Shown in pieces: positions 35,861 through 46,303 of a stretch of 64,000 nucleotides of DNA (positions are counted from its first letter, which is position 1; each line of letters opens with the position of its first letter). Location: the NCBI GenBank assembly GCA_020746835.1, contig JAGPNK010000010.1:744001-808000 (forward strand). Reading direction: 5' to 3'. This stretch comes from Stachybotrys elegans. Its lineage: Eukaryota; Ascomycota; Sordariomycetes; Hypocreales; Stachybotryaceae. Position numbers and translations under genes: made by a program. The notes under the pieces are model-generated. The model was not told the origin of the DNA, made no database searches, and saw nothing but the letters and a program-made list of their open reading frames with translations.

Positions 35861-36955
35861 GATGGAGAGAGGTGAGTTGCGCCGTGTCTATGATGTATGA
35901 TAACGAGTCTGGCACATGCTGACTGTAGGTGGGATCCAGGGCACGGGGAGGAAGGGGTCCTCGACGTTGCTATATATATGACAACAACATGAGGAACGAA
36001 ATGTTTTGTAATGCAGGGACCTCATGAAGTAAAGGCCCCATCATGGATTTTTCTCGGGCCCTTGGGCCCCTTTGCCTCAAAAGCTCTACCGGACCAACTC
36101 CTAGCTCCATCAAACGACTCCATTATTCATTGATGAACGAGGCGGGGCTCCTTGGCCCAGACGAGGTCATGACGTTGGCACCCTCTGGGAATAACGGCGA
36201 GTGAGCGCGATCCACACGCATGCCCCCGGTAATTGCCCTTCTTGTACGCCAGCGCAGATATGATATGTAGCGCGGACCGAGTGCGCTGGTCGGAGCCGTT
36301 GCCAGCCGTTGTTGTCGTGCATGCGCCGTTAGGGCCTTTGGTGATGGCGCCGGGCTGAACTCGGAGTTTGGCTGCGGCGTAGTGTGATAACGTTATCCGG
36401 GGTTCTTGAAATGTAAGCAACACCATCACCACAAGTGCCAAATTCGGCAATGCTTTGCACGGCGCACGGCGAGAGTGCCTTGATTGCCACATCATGTATG
36501 AAGTGCACCAACATTTTTGTTGGATGGATAAGTTGCTGGATGAATAATGAGCAATAGAGACTGCCATTACTAAGGTCAGTAAGTAGATGGTGCCTGCCAC
36601 CGGATGTCGGGCGGAACAACCGTTAACCCCGATCTCGGCCGGAGGAAACAAGAACCAAAAAACCAAAGAGCCGTCTATGTACAAGTTACAAATAAAGTAC
36701 GGAGTGGCTATTATTATCGCTTTTGCTGTCAGAAACGCTTTCTATTCAGTCCGCTCGCTCAATACATCCACCTCTATCATGACTACTGATGCAATTCCAA
36801 CTCCGATGAAACAACGGCGAAACAACAATGTACCAAAGCCCTCTCCCCCATACACAACCAGTAAATCATATACGCCAACCCTTGCTGCTGTATGCAGACT
36901 CCCAGCAGATCTATATCGATATAAGTATATACACATCCACATCCACATCTCCTCA
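35861..36955. other. Region between the MFS gene promoter and the glucanase 3' end
   Basis: 1.1 kb containing the MFS upstream region and the glucanase 3' flank. A 185-codon open frame on the minus strand shows no protein-like features and is not called. No repeats. Confidence 0.5.
35971..35979 (-). promoter_or_regulatory. TATA box of the MFS transporter gene
   Basis: TATATATAT about 111 bp upstream of the start codon at 35860; a TATA element suggests regulated rather than constant expression. Confidence 0.55.
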
Positions 36956-39064
36956 TCACATATACTCGGGAAGCCCCTCGGCTCCAAAGTCTGGAACGGT
37001 CGAGTCGCAGTTGAACTCCCGGTCATAGGCCTTCTCCGGCAGAATACCAGCCTGCAGCCCGGCCTCGTAGCTCCAGAGCGTCGCCCGCTCCGTCTTCCAC
37101 GTCCAGTACCACCAGCCCAGGCCCTTCTCGAAGCTGTGCATCTGCGCCTCGGCAAACATCTGCAGGAAGTCCTTGTACGCCTGGGGCCAGCGGCTGGGGT
37201 CCGAGTTTGTGCGGTCGCACGTGCACCGGTCGTCCTTTGTCGGGCATCGCGGCGTCAGGATCGAAGACGCACTATCGCCCGTATCATAGGTACCCTCCCA
37301 GCGATTGCCCCGGCCGACGCCCGTCAGGAATGGCGCGCAGTCCGAGTCGGCCTGAGACCACTCGGCGAAGAGTGTAGGTCCGTATCCCGTGCTCCGGTCC
37401 ATGCTGAGCTCTGCCTGGTCCGTCCAGCCTTGGCATGCATACTCGACCTTCTCCTTGCGTGTAAAGTCGATCTGATTCTCGTTGAAAATGACGTACTGGT
37501 GCACATCCAGCACAAGGTCGTCGTGGCCTGTCATCAAGCCCTGCCAGTTGTTCAGGCCCATGAAGCCGTCGCCAAAGATGACGAGCGCCTCTATGCCGTT
37601 GTCTCGAACCAGGTTGTACGCCTTCTCGGTCCATGCTATCACCTCGCTCGCCTCCAGAAACGTCATGCGGGGTTCGTTGGCGAGGCCATAGTGCGAGATG
37701 ATGTTCTTGTAACGGTCCTGCGCAAAGAATGTCGAGAGTCGATCGTGGATCTCTATGGATCGGTCCGCATTGAGCTGGCCATTGGTCCCGTTGAGCCACT
37801 CGATGCTTCCGTACCGGCCGCTGTGATCCCATCCGTTCTGGCTACCTGGCAATCCGTGAATGTCGAGGTTGACGCGGATACCGTATTTTCGTGCCCATTC
37901 AATACCCCGGAGAAGGTACCTCCACGAAGTACGGAAGACGTAGGGGTCCCCATCATACACCTCAATGGCCCAGTATGAGAATGGTATCCTTACATGATCA
38001 AGCCCAGCGTCCCGTATATCGCGGAATGTCTCCTCGGTGACGAAGTTGGCGTAGTGGCCCTCAAGAATTCGACCTGCCGACGATCCAAGCTTCTCGCACA
38101 GCGTCCATTCGTCTATCACGCCCTCCTGGACATCATATCGGAAAAGAGAGGGCGTGATGAAGGCCTCGAGCTGCAGCCACCCGCCCAGGTTGACACCGCG
38201 AGCCGGCCTCTGTTCGTATGAGCCCCAACTCTCATCCAGGGGGGGCACCCGCTCATTTGCCCTCGCCGAGTCGTCCCACTCGTCAAATAGGCCCATCACC
38301 GGGAGATCGCCCACCATTCTGTCGGTAAATGTCGTGTTGAAGTCATCCGTCGTGGTCCATGAGAAGGGGTCCAGGTACGTATTCTGCCACCGCTCCGGAA
38401 TATCAGAGCGGTCCATATCGTCTAGGTTGGATGATCCATCTGATGGATCGCCGCCTCCACCGCCATTATTCTGCTGACTGACGACGACGGCCACAATAAT
38501 GATAATGATGATGACAACGGCTACTCCACCGGCAATCCCTGCGATAAAGTGTCAGTACAAGACCTCGAACGTGATGATGCCGTACATACATAGTTTCTTT
38601 TTCCGGCGCTTCGGTTCTGGTCTCTGGTAAAAATCTTCCTTCTCGTAGCTATCCTCGCTCCAGCCGCCACCCCTGAGCCGGGTCGGCGCCCTCCCCTCCT
38701 CGACAATCGCACCGCTGACTACTCTTTTCTTCCTGCCTTTGCTTTGCTTGTGCACTCTGTCGGGGTTTCGCACCGTTTCTTTGTAGTCCTCCCGTCGAAC
38801 TCGTTTGGGTCGCTCTGGTTTCCTGCTCTGCCGTGCATTGTCTCGATTCAGTTGTGCTAAAGCATCCGCCGAAAGACCATTCGATCTCCGCCCACTCGCT
38901 GCCTCGTCGGATGATGTGGCTGGTCGTGATGTGCTGGGTCGTCTTGAGCGGTGTGGATTTCTGCTTGAAGATGCCGCGTGGCGTTCGCGACGCTCGTGTC
39001 GTTCATGCCGGTCGTGGCGCTCGCTCTGCCGGTGCTTCGGGCGCCCTGAAGCTCGCGGCGCCAT
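36956..39064 (-). CDS. Membrane-anchored GH5 exo-1,3-beta-glucanase (ExgD-like)
   Basis: Glucan 1,3-beta-glucosidase D type, a type II membrane protein that trims cell-wall beta-1,3-glucan outside the cell. Exons are 39064-38590 and 38538-36956; 685 aa. The cytosolic N-terminus (1-158) is very basic, with His/Arg/Glu repeats and KRRKKK next to the membrane. The intron splits T|GG at the start of the single membrane helix (about 160-178, six consecutive Ile). The lumenal part opens with a Gly-rich linker, then the GH5 barrel: RGVNLGGWLQLE, DHVRIPFSYWAI, RVNLDIHGLPGSQNG, acid/base Glu447 in GLANEPRMT, and nucleophile Glu551 in LFAEWSQA. The C-terminal ends GAEGLPEYM. The order basic tail-TM-GH5 matches ExgD and not the secreted ExgA. 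It is head-to-head with the E1-beta gene. Confidence 0.93.
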
Positions 39065-39441
39065 TGTCTCACTCTCCTACTCCCTGGAATGCAACACGTA
39101 TGTAGGATGATAATGATACATGAAATGAACAAGGCATCGCAGAGGACGTCATGCTGTGGAGGTCATTTGTGATTCCATGCTTTTTCCTTGGCTTCCGCTT
39201 GGCGGATGCATTGGCCGTTGGCCGGGCAACTATCGGCAGCTTGGCTAGCTCTTATCGCGCTCGTTTCCCCCGTACTCCGCGTGATACTAGTGACCCCGCC
39301 ATGGGCCGCCGCAAGCCGAACTTACATCACACCAAGACGACAGGCCTTCGGCATAAGCCATGTGTATGTAACAGCAAACGCCATGCTCCCCCGTTTCTGC
39401 CCACGATTGGCATTCATTCCAACATCCCATTGCCGCACACA
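39065..39441. promoter_or_regulatory. Head-to-head promoter between the ExgD-like gene and BCKDH E1-beta
   Basis: Start codons at 39064 (minus) and 39442 (plus) are 377 bp apart. The E1-beta reading frame stays open upstream through this region, but the chance nature of that extension is clear from its lack of conservation with E1-beta proteins. No TATA box is obvious. Confidence 0.55.
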
Positions 39442-40703
39442 ATGAGTTCGCGCACCAAAAGTGACATGATCCGTCGATGCGGCAAGGTCCTGGCGACGTC
39501 TAGGTCTGCATCCTCTGCTCGTTTGCACAGGCGATGTTATTCCACACATCCACCAAACGCCCGGTTGAATGTGCCGGTTGACTATGCCACGACACCCCTT
39601 CTTGCCCACAGCGTGCAGGCCGCGCTGAGGAGCACAGAGCTGCCGCCCGAGATTCGGAATGGTGCTACCAAGAAGATGAACTTGTTCCAGGCCATCAACG
39701 ACGCCCTTGGCATTGCGTTAGCCGAGGACGACTCTGTGGTAGTCTTTGGCGAGGATGTGGCCTTTGGGGGTGTCTTCCGGTGCACGATGAAGCTAATGGA
39801 GACGCATGGGAGCGAGCGGGTCTTCAATACGCCCCTCACAGAGCAGGGTATCATGGGTTTTGGCATTGGACTCGCCGCTGAAGGGATGCGACCTGTGGCG
39901 GAGATTCAGTTTGCGGACTATGTGTTCCCAGCTTTTGACCAGCTGGTCAACGAAGGCGCCAAATATCGATACCGAGAGGGGAGCTGTGGCAGAAGTGCTG
40001 GAGGGCTGACGGTCAGAATGCCTTGCGGTGGTGTTGGCCACGGAGGACTCTACCATTCTCAGTCACCCGAGAGTCTGTTCACACACATTCCGGGCCTGCG
40101 GGTCATTATGCCACGATCACCCATCCAAGCCAAAGGCCTCTTGCTGGCTGCCATCCGCAGCAACGACCCCTGCATATTCATGGAGCCCAAGATTTTGTAC
40201 CGAGCAGCAGTGGAACACGTCCCAGTCGGGCCATATGAACTGCCCTTATCCAAGGCCGAAATCCTCAAGGAAGGAAACGACATCACAATAATCTCCTACG
40301 GACAGCCGCTGTACACCTGCCTCTCTGCCATTAAGAGGGCGGAGGAGGACCTGGGAATTTCTGCGGAACTGGTTGATCTGCGAACGCTATACCCATGGGA
40401 CAAACAGACCGTCTTCAACAGTGTACGAAAGACGGGGCGGGTCATTGTTGTCCATGAGTCAATGGTCAATGCTGGCATCGGCGCCGAGGTTGCGGCGGCT
40501 ATCCAGGAGGATCATGAGACTTTTATCCGCCTCGAGGCCCCAGTGGCTCGTGTAGCCGGCTGGAGTATTCACAATCCTCTGCTATACGAGAGGTTTCACA
40601 TCCCGGATGTTACAAGTAAGTCCTCCCACTGCTCTGTTTCGATATGGAGATGCTAATCAGAGTAGGAGTTTATGATAGAATCAAGAAGGTGCTGGAGTAC
40701 TAG
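39442..40703 (+). CDS. Branched-chain 2-oxoacid dehydrogenase E1 component, beta subunit, mitochondrial
   Basis: Beta subunit of the thiamine-diphosphate-dependent E1 that decarboxylates the 2-oxoacids of Leu, Ile and Val. Exons are 39442-40615 and 40666-40703; 403 aa. The presequence MSSRTKSDMIRRCGKVLATS...RLHRRCYST is Arg/Ser-rich without acidic residues until Asp8 and ends in a typical RCYS processing context. The catalytic part begins MNLFQAINDALGIAL, with FGEDVAFGGVFRCT, FNTPLTEQGIMGFGIGLAA, FADYVFPAFDQLVNEGAKYRYR and GHGGLYHSQSPE. These, and EPKILYRAA, follow the branched-chain (BCKDHB) rather than the pyruvate E1-beta sequence. The second exon supplies only the last 12 residues RVYDRIKKVLEY, after a 50 nt intron with a GCTAATC branch point; without splicing the C-terminus would be wrong. 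Confidence 0.94.
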
Positions 40704-41047
40704 GAGTCGTTATACATTAGGATTATTCTTTTCACGGGAGCGATAGCCAAAATACTAGGTAACCAACTGAATGCAATCATTGTATCCAAACCACTTCGCG
40801 ATGAATCTCAAACGTGTTGATTGATATTGACGATAACAGGTACTTGCATGTCCCACCACAGCTGCGCAACATGAGAGGTACCCACTTAACTCGACTGTAG
40901 GTCAATGCCACTCAAGCTGCCCCTCTCCATTGCAAGGCCCCGCTCTCATTTGGTCCTCCAACGCCATACCAACCAGTTGACCTACTCCTGCGGCATCGCA
41001 ACAGCCACGTCATAAGCCTCACCGACTGGCAGACGGCCGATACGAAT
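40704..41047. other. Spacer between E1-beta and capping protein alpha
   Basis: 344 bp holding the E1-beta 3' end and the capping-protein promoter. Nothing else is seen. Confidence 0.4.
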
Positions 41048-42175
41048 ATGTCACAGACCGATATTATCTCTTCCTTTGTGGAAGGGGCTCCTCCGGGAGA
41101 GGTATGATCCCCTGCTCTGGCGCACGTCACCTTGGCCTGGTAACTGACTTGGTGCAGCTTGCAGATGTTGTTGCCGGTATGTCCCTTGGCACCGAGGCGA
41201 TGGGCACGAATTGACGATCCAGAATAGATATCAAGAACCTGACCGACTCGTCTCCGGGCCTTATGTCGGAGCTTGCGCCAGCCTTCAAGAAATACAACGA
41301 GGAGCAGTTTACCACCGTCAAGCTGCCTGGTAGCAGCCAGTTGGTTAGTTTGGATCGAAGGAATACTTGCAGTAATCTGATGGGTGAAAACAGGTCCTAG
41401 TCAGCTCCCACAACTCCCTAGGTGATGGTCGCTACTACGACGTGGAAAGCTCCTCAAGCTTCGCATTCGACCATGCTACGCAGGTACGGCACGAGCAACG
41501 CTCGGATTGACGAGAGCCTAATCGTGAGCGCAGAAAGCCAGCGCGGTACAAAGCTATGTTGTGGAGGGTGCACAGGCAGACCTCGTGTATGTGCAGCCCA
41601 TCATATCTTGGGAACAGGGTATTGACAGAGTGGACAGCAAATCGACGTTGAAGGCCCTGAGCACTTATGTCCAGGAGCACTACCCCAACGCCGCCTATGG
41701 CGTCTACCCGATCGAGTCCGACTCCAAGATTGCCATCGTGATTGCGGCGAACAAGTACAGCCCGAACAACTTCTGGTGAGGAACGCTCCTAGGCAGAGCC
41801 GAGACGCGGGAACTGACAACTCCCAGGAATGGACGGTGGAGATCGCTTTACATCTTCGATCCCTCCAGCGGCAGCCTCGAAGGATCTGTCAAGGTCGACG
41901 TGCACTACTACGAAGACGGAAACGTCCGCTTACTCACGGATAAGCCCGTCACTGCGCAGATCAGCTCCGGCACGGGAGCCGGTATCATCAAGGAGATCTC
42001 GACCACGGAGAGGAAGTACCAGGAGGAGCTCAACAAGGGCTTTGTGAGCCTGAGCGAGGGCGCCTTCAAGGGACTCCGAAGACAGCTCCCTGTCACGAGA
42101 CAGAAGATTGAATGGGACAGGGTGACTGGCTACCGCCTGGGTCAAGACATCGGTGGCGGGAGCTCCAAGAGGTAG
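41048..42175 (+). CDS. CAP1: F-actin capping protein subunit alpha (CapZ-alpha)
   Basis: With the beta subunit it caps actin filament barbed ends, controlling cortical actin patches and endocytosis. Six exons: 41048-41101, 41158-41176 (19 nt), 41228-41343, 41394-41483, 41534-41775 and 41827-42175; 289 aa, the usual size. Family marks are DIISSFVEGAPPGELADVV at the N-terminus, PAFKKYNEEQF, SSHNSLGDGRYYDVE, the SYVVEGAQADLV strand, FWNGRWRSLYIFDPSSG and VDVHYYEDGNVRLLT. The C-terminal part (EEISTTERKYQEELNKGF-like helix and LPVTRQKIEWD) is the tentacle region that binds actin. Every splice junction restores this reading, including TG|G for the Trp of FWNGRW. Confidence 0.94.
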
Positions 42176-42431
42176 AACCCGGAGCCCACAGTTCGCTTGA
42201 TGAGGGGCATATAGCTGTCGGCTGGTTTCAGGTACAAGGCATAGGCAGGTATTTAAGCAACCTGGCTAGCATGCCAACCGCTCGCCAATCTGGCGCATAG
42301 TAGTATGCAAACAAATACAAATAGCTGATGCTATTTTGTAGAAAGTTGCCTACGTCACATACGTCTACCAGTGCAAAACAAGCATGTAAACCGTGTGTCC
42401 AACCTCTGAAGAGGTGCCTACTAGTCAGGTG
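42176..42431. other. 3' flank of the capping-protein gene
   Basis: Non-coding; no structure noticed beyond ordinary AT-richer sequence. Confidence 0.35.
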
Positions 42432-42974
42432 TTAAAATTTTCTCAACCCATGAGATGCGAAGCCTGCGACTGCTGCTGATAAAGGGTTTGAGCCCTCTAT
42501 AGAAGAAGGCTGCTGCTGCTGTTGCCAATGAAGGTTAGGATCGCTGCCAGTTGCAAAGGTCTGGAGCCCTGGCTGTGGAAGAAGGTCAGGATCAGGGCTA
42601 TTGGCAAGTCCACGATATTATTAGAAGTAACATTTCCAAAGGCCTCAAGCTAATCGTATCTCAACCAGTTGGCTTTTGTGCCAAGATTCAGTTCACAACT
42701 GGGAGCCGATGATGTAATTTGGGCGCGGCGTAGATGGCACGATGAATTTATGTGATGCTGCATGCCGGAGTTTCGTCATGCCATAGTCGGGATTTTCCCC
42801 CTTGAGGCAGAGAGACTCCGTAGTTGACGGATCTTCTTTGCCCAGATAGGCAATTATTGCATATCGCCGATGAGTCGGTGGAACAACTTGGTGCTCGATT
42901 ACTTGGAAAAGAAGTGTGAAAATGAAGATGAAGAGACTGGTTGTAACAGAATGGCAGAGGACCGCGGCTAGCAA
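42432..42974 (-). pseudogene. Unidentified coding relic in several frames
   Basis: I do not recognise the protein. On the minus strand, protein-like stretches follow one another in different frames. Segment A (about 42,910-42,700) reads VPPTHRRYAIIAYLGKED, then NPDYGMTKLRHAASH and PSTPRPNYIIGSQ before a stop. Segment B, in another frame (42,695-42,610), reads LNLGTKANWLRYD, then TAG (42,652-42,650), then LEAFGNVTSNNIVDLP. Segment C (42,610-42,432), in A's frame again, has SPDPDLLPQPG, a Gln5 run (CAG repeat) and ends GFASHGLRKF with TAA. Amino-acid usage is far more natural than in neighbouring non-coding frames. This suggests a gene broken by at least one stop and two frameshifts. A spliced functional gene with short introns is less likely, because no good GT-AG pairs join the frames. 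Confidence 0.45.
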
Positions 42975-43596
42975 CTGAAGCCTCTACTATTTTATTTTAT
43001 TTTTTGCTCGAATCTGGCCAGAGCACGTTGGAAATTCATCGAGATAACAATGGCCCTACTTCCACATGGTTCGTCCCTCCAGGTCAACCCGGGTCCGTTG
43101 TGTTAATCAGGGGAACTTGACCCTCGACCAGTAAGATGACGAGGTCAGTAATTCTGGGGTCTCTCATTGGCCATTGTCTATCAGTTTCCGGAGCCCACAA
43201 GTGAGCATGCCCGTTCCTTGTTGGACTCCCTGTCGTATCCCGGGGAGCAACAAAGTACCTTCTTCCTTTGTTCCGTACCTCTTCCTGCTTTCGTGCTGGG
43301 GCCGATACCTAACTAAGGAATCGTCTACCTGGAAATGACAGGTCCGCGCTATCCGGTACCCCCCCAACGGAGGGTTTTAGGGGGGCACTTTACTCGAGGT
43401 CCCCGTTTTCCCTTCAATCACGCCAGGCTGGAGTTAATTTGATCTTTCCAACTCAGGTTCACCTCTTCTGCCTCTCTCACCGTCAGCATCGTTCGACCGC
43501 TTGCCTTCGACCCACGACCGCTCCCGTTGCATCAATCGCTAGTTACTGTACTCCTTCCGCTCTACAGGTTTTCTGTGTCAACACAATCTAGTCAAG
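42975..43596. other. Upstream region and leader of cytochrome b5
   Basis: Pyrimidine-rich from 43,440 to the start codon, as expected for a highly expressed gene's leader. No other gene is recognised. Confidence 0.45.
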
Positions 43597-44157
43597 ATGT
43601 CTCTCACCTACCAGGATGTCGCCGAGCACAACACCAAGAAGGATCTCTACATGGTGATCCACGGCAAGGTCTACGATGCCACCCCCTTCGTTGATGAGCA
43701 CCCGTACGTCGCGCCATGATGTCCCCCGGGGCCCGTTGCTGCGCACCAGAGGACTGGAAGCCCAGCTTGTTGCTTTCTATTGCTGACCGATTGCAATGCA
43801 GCGGTGGTGAGGAGGTGCTCCTCGATGTTGGTGGCCAGGACGCTACTGAGGCTTTCGAGGACGTTGGCCACAGCGACGAGGCTCGTGAGACCCTCGAGAA
43901 GCTTCTGGTCGGTGACCTCAAGCGCCAGGTAAGCAGGACCCGAGTCGGACCCCGCAACTCCCCGAACCCGGGCTTATCATATATCCCGACAGGCTGGCGA
44001 CCCCGTTCCTAAGGTGTCGGCTTCCTCCGCTCCCAAGGCGACCAACGCATCTACCGACTCCACCAGCTCCAGCCTGATCACCTACGCCGTCGTTGTCGCC
44101 GGCGGTGCCCTCGCCTACTTCGCCTACGGCTACCTGCAGTCCCAGCAGAAGGCTTGA
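43597..44157 (+). CDS. Cytochrome b5, tail-anchored
   Basis: Microsomal electron carrier supplying fatty-acid desaturases, sterol enzymes and P450s. Exons are 43597-43703, 43802-43928 and 43993-44157; 132 aa. The heme-binding core runs from residue 4 to about 80, with axial ligands His35 (in DEHPGG) and His59 (in DVGHSD). Intron 1 falls within HPGG (CC|C). A Ser/Thr/Ala linker (about 85-105) leads to one membrane helix ([20 protein letters not shown]) and a short QSQQKA tail, the layout of an ER tail anchor. The start context CAAGATGTC and the CT-rich leader suggest strong expression. Nothing is missing relative to the family. Confidence 0.95.
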
Positions 44158-45017
44158 GCGGGCGTTGCTATGTGAATCACAGGGCAGCTCTTGCTCTCCT
44201 TACCAAAGCGCCGAACCGGACTGCCCCTGGGTCCTGGGATATAGAAGACGAGTGTATTTTGGCATACGATTCATCATCGATGCCCGGCGTTTTTGCGGTT
44301 GGGGAGGGAAATCCGGTTTTTGTGCGACCATGTAATGGTCAACTGGACCGACCACCTGGGAGAGGTCTGTTGCTGGTAGTGCACCATGTACGGCGAATCT
44401 TGAGGATAGATAGATTTGTTCCCTAATGAATGATTGACCCAAACGACTCGTCTGCATAGTTGCCACCCCCCTTATCTTGTGCTTCTTTATTTTGTTGGCC
44501 CTGGCGCAAGGGTCGGTCGATGCTACCCCCTCCCTTTCTGGATTTCTTCTAGACGCATCCTCCCCGCCTTTTTGCCTTGCCCAACCGAAAGACACGTAAC
44601 GGCACATTTTGTGTCGTGACTCATCTCAATTCGGGTAGAATCAAGGTCAGTGTTCATTGCACATAATCGTGCCTCTTGTTCGGAAATCAGCGCGCATATT
44701 GATTGATGATGGGCCAATCCTCAGCTAATAAAGAATCTCTCCGGAGACTATCCGGAACTTTACTGTGCCATTCTGTGGATGTGGAGACGCAGATGTGGCT
44801 GATGACTTGAACGCGCCACATTCTGATTGGATAAGCTTCAGCCTTGTACCGCGTTGCCTTAATCTCAGGTGCTGTGGTCACGACTTGGTCACCCGTCTCT
44901 CAAGATTCATTCACCTACCTAAACCTCTCGACCTACCCTCCCCACCTCCGCGCCGGCCTTCCCTCCTAGAAGTTTCCTCGAGTCTTGCGCGATACCCCGT
45001 GCCTAGGCAATTCCACC
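44158..45017. other. Spacer between cytochrome b5 and TFIIE-beta
   Basis: 860 bp of 3' flank and promoter. A CT/CCTACC-rich leader (44,915-44,990) precedes the TFIIE-beta start. No gene is supported. Confidence 0.45.
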
Positions 45018-45917
45018 ATGTCCTCGTATCTCCAGAAGCAGTCGACCGCCTTCAAGGGGACGCTGGCAGCGGCGGCCTCCAAGATCTCCAATCCTAGCAC
45101 CATCAAGGCCACGACGCTCGCGCCGCCCTCCCCCTCGCCATCTGCCGCCTCCGACTCGACCACGCCGACGGCCAAGCGCAAACGCGATGCCGCTCCCGAG
45201 GTTCCCTACTCCCAGCCGCAGCTTACGGGCTACGGTCTCGAGGTCAAGACGCAGATGACCTTTGCCGTCGACAAGCTCAAGAAGGATCGCAAGTCCATGT
45301 CTCTGACGGACCTCATCAACCATCTCAGCATACAGAACCAGCCCGAGGACCACAAGAAGGCGCTGTCAGAAGGCCTGAGGCGCCATCCTCGCGTGGAGTG
45401 GAAGCCGGATGCCAGCCTATCGGAACAGACGTGGTTGACTGGCACCTACAAGCACCGGCCTCTGATTCCAGACGTTCATGACGCCACCACTCTCCTCGCT
45501 CATCTGCAGCGCAAGACGGATGCCTCAGGATTGTCTGTAAAGGACCTCAAGGACGGCTGGCCCGACTGCGAAGACACGCTCACCAACCTCGAAAAGCAGC
45601 ACAAGATCCTCGTTGTGCGCACCAAAAAGGACAACCTCCCTCGCTATGTTTGGCCCAACGACGCCTCCCTGCACCACTCCGTCCAGCCAGAGTTCCAGAC
45701 CATGTGGCACCGCGTCCCCCTCCCAAGTCTCGACGACATGCACCGCAAGCTGGTCAACGTCGGGCAGAAGCCCACGAGCGAGGATCCTCACAAGCTGGTC
45801 ATGGGAGCCGGCGCCAAGCCCAAGGTCCAGAAGAAACGGACGGGCAAGCGAGCCACCAAGGCCACAAACGAGCACATGACCCATCTCCTCCAGGATTACA
45901 GCAAGTTCAGGAGATGA
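45018..45917 (+). CDS. TFA2: Transcription initiation factor IIE, beta subunit
   Basis: TFIIE-beta pairs with TFIIE-alpha to recruit and regulate TFIIH at RNA polymerase II promoters. A single exon of 299 aa. The N-terminus MSSYLQKQSTAFKGTLAAAA and a Pro/Ser/Ala linker lead to a basic stretch AKRKRD. The first winged helix is about residues 75-150 (FAVDKLKKDRKSMSLTDLINHL, then VEWKPDASLSEQTWLTGTYKHRP). The second is about 155-215 (DATTLLAHLQRKTDASGLSVKDLKDGWPDCEDTLTNLEKQHKILVVR, ending PRYVWPND). The C-terminus is basic (KPKVQKKRTGKRATK) and ends in HLLQDYSKFRR. Length and order match fungal Tfa2. It is convergent with the DsbA-like gene (386 bp). Confidence 0.92.
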   Translation: MSSYLQKQSTAFKGTLAAAASKISNPSTIKATTLAPPSPSPSAASDSTTPTAKRKRDAAPEVPYSQPQLTGYGLEVKTQMTFAVDKLKKDRKSMSLTDLINHLSIQNQPEDHKKALSEGLRRHPRVEWKPDASLSEQTWLTGTYKHRPLIPDVHDATTLLAHLQRKTDASGLSVKDLKDGWPDCEDTLTNLEKQHKILVVRTKKDNLPRYVWPNDASLHHSVQPEFQTMWHRVPLPSLDDMHRKLVNVGQKPTSEDPHKLVMGAGAKPKVQKKRTGKRATKATNEHMTHLLQDYSKFRR

Positions 45918-46303
45918 AAGATGCCTATTTCATTTCCATATCTTCCTCTTTTATTACGCACGCCCCCTGGAATCACGTTAATACTTTTTTATTGCATTCT
46001 TTATTGCGATTTACACATTCAAACTTTTGTAAGGGGTTGTAAATCTGGCGCATCACTGGTTTTTCGGCAGAAAAAAAAATATTCACGGTACGAAAGAAAA
46101 GAAGGGGGCGGCAGGCTGGCGTTTGGGATAGAGCATGCTGACAAGCACGAGCACATGGAAAAGGCATGATGAGCAAGCAGGGGGGCCGAAGCGCGAAGGG
46201 CCCGGATCATTCAGATCAAATAGCGGCAACGCGAAATACATCAATTCAGCGAGTTGTTTTTATTCAATCGGTTGTTTGTCTTGCGTGAATCGCTGTGTGC
46301 TTG
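45918..46303. other. Convergent 3' region of TFA2 and the DsbA-like gene
   Basis: 386 bp, A/T-rich with AAAAAAAA (about 46,072) and TTTTTATT tracts suited to transcript 3' ends. Confidence 0.4.

Noticed and set aside
36127..36684. 185-codon minus-strand open frame downstream of the glucanase
   Set aside because: No recognisable domain; lies where the glucanase 3' flank is expected.
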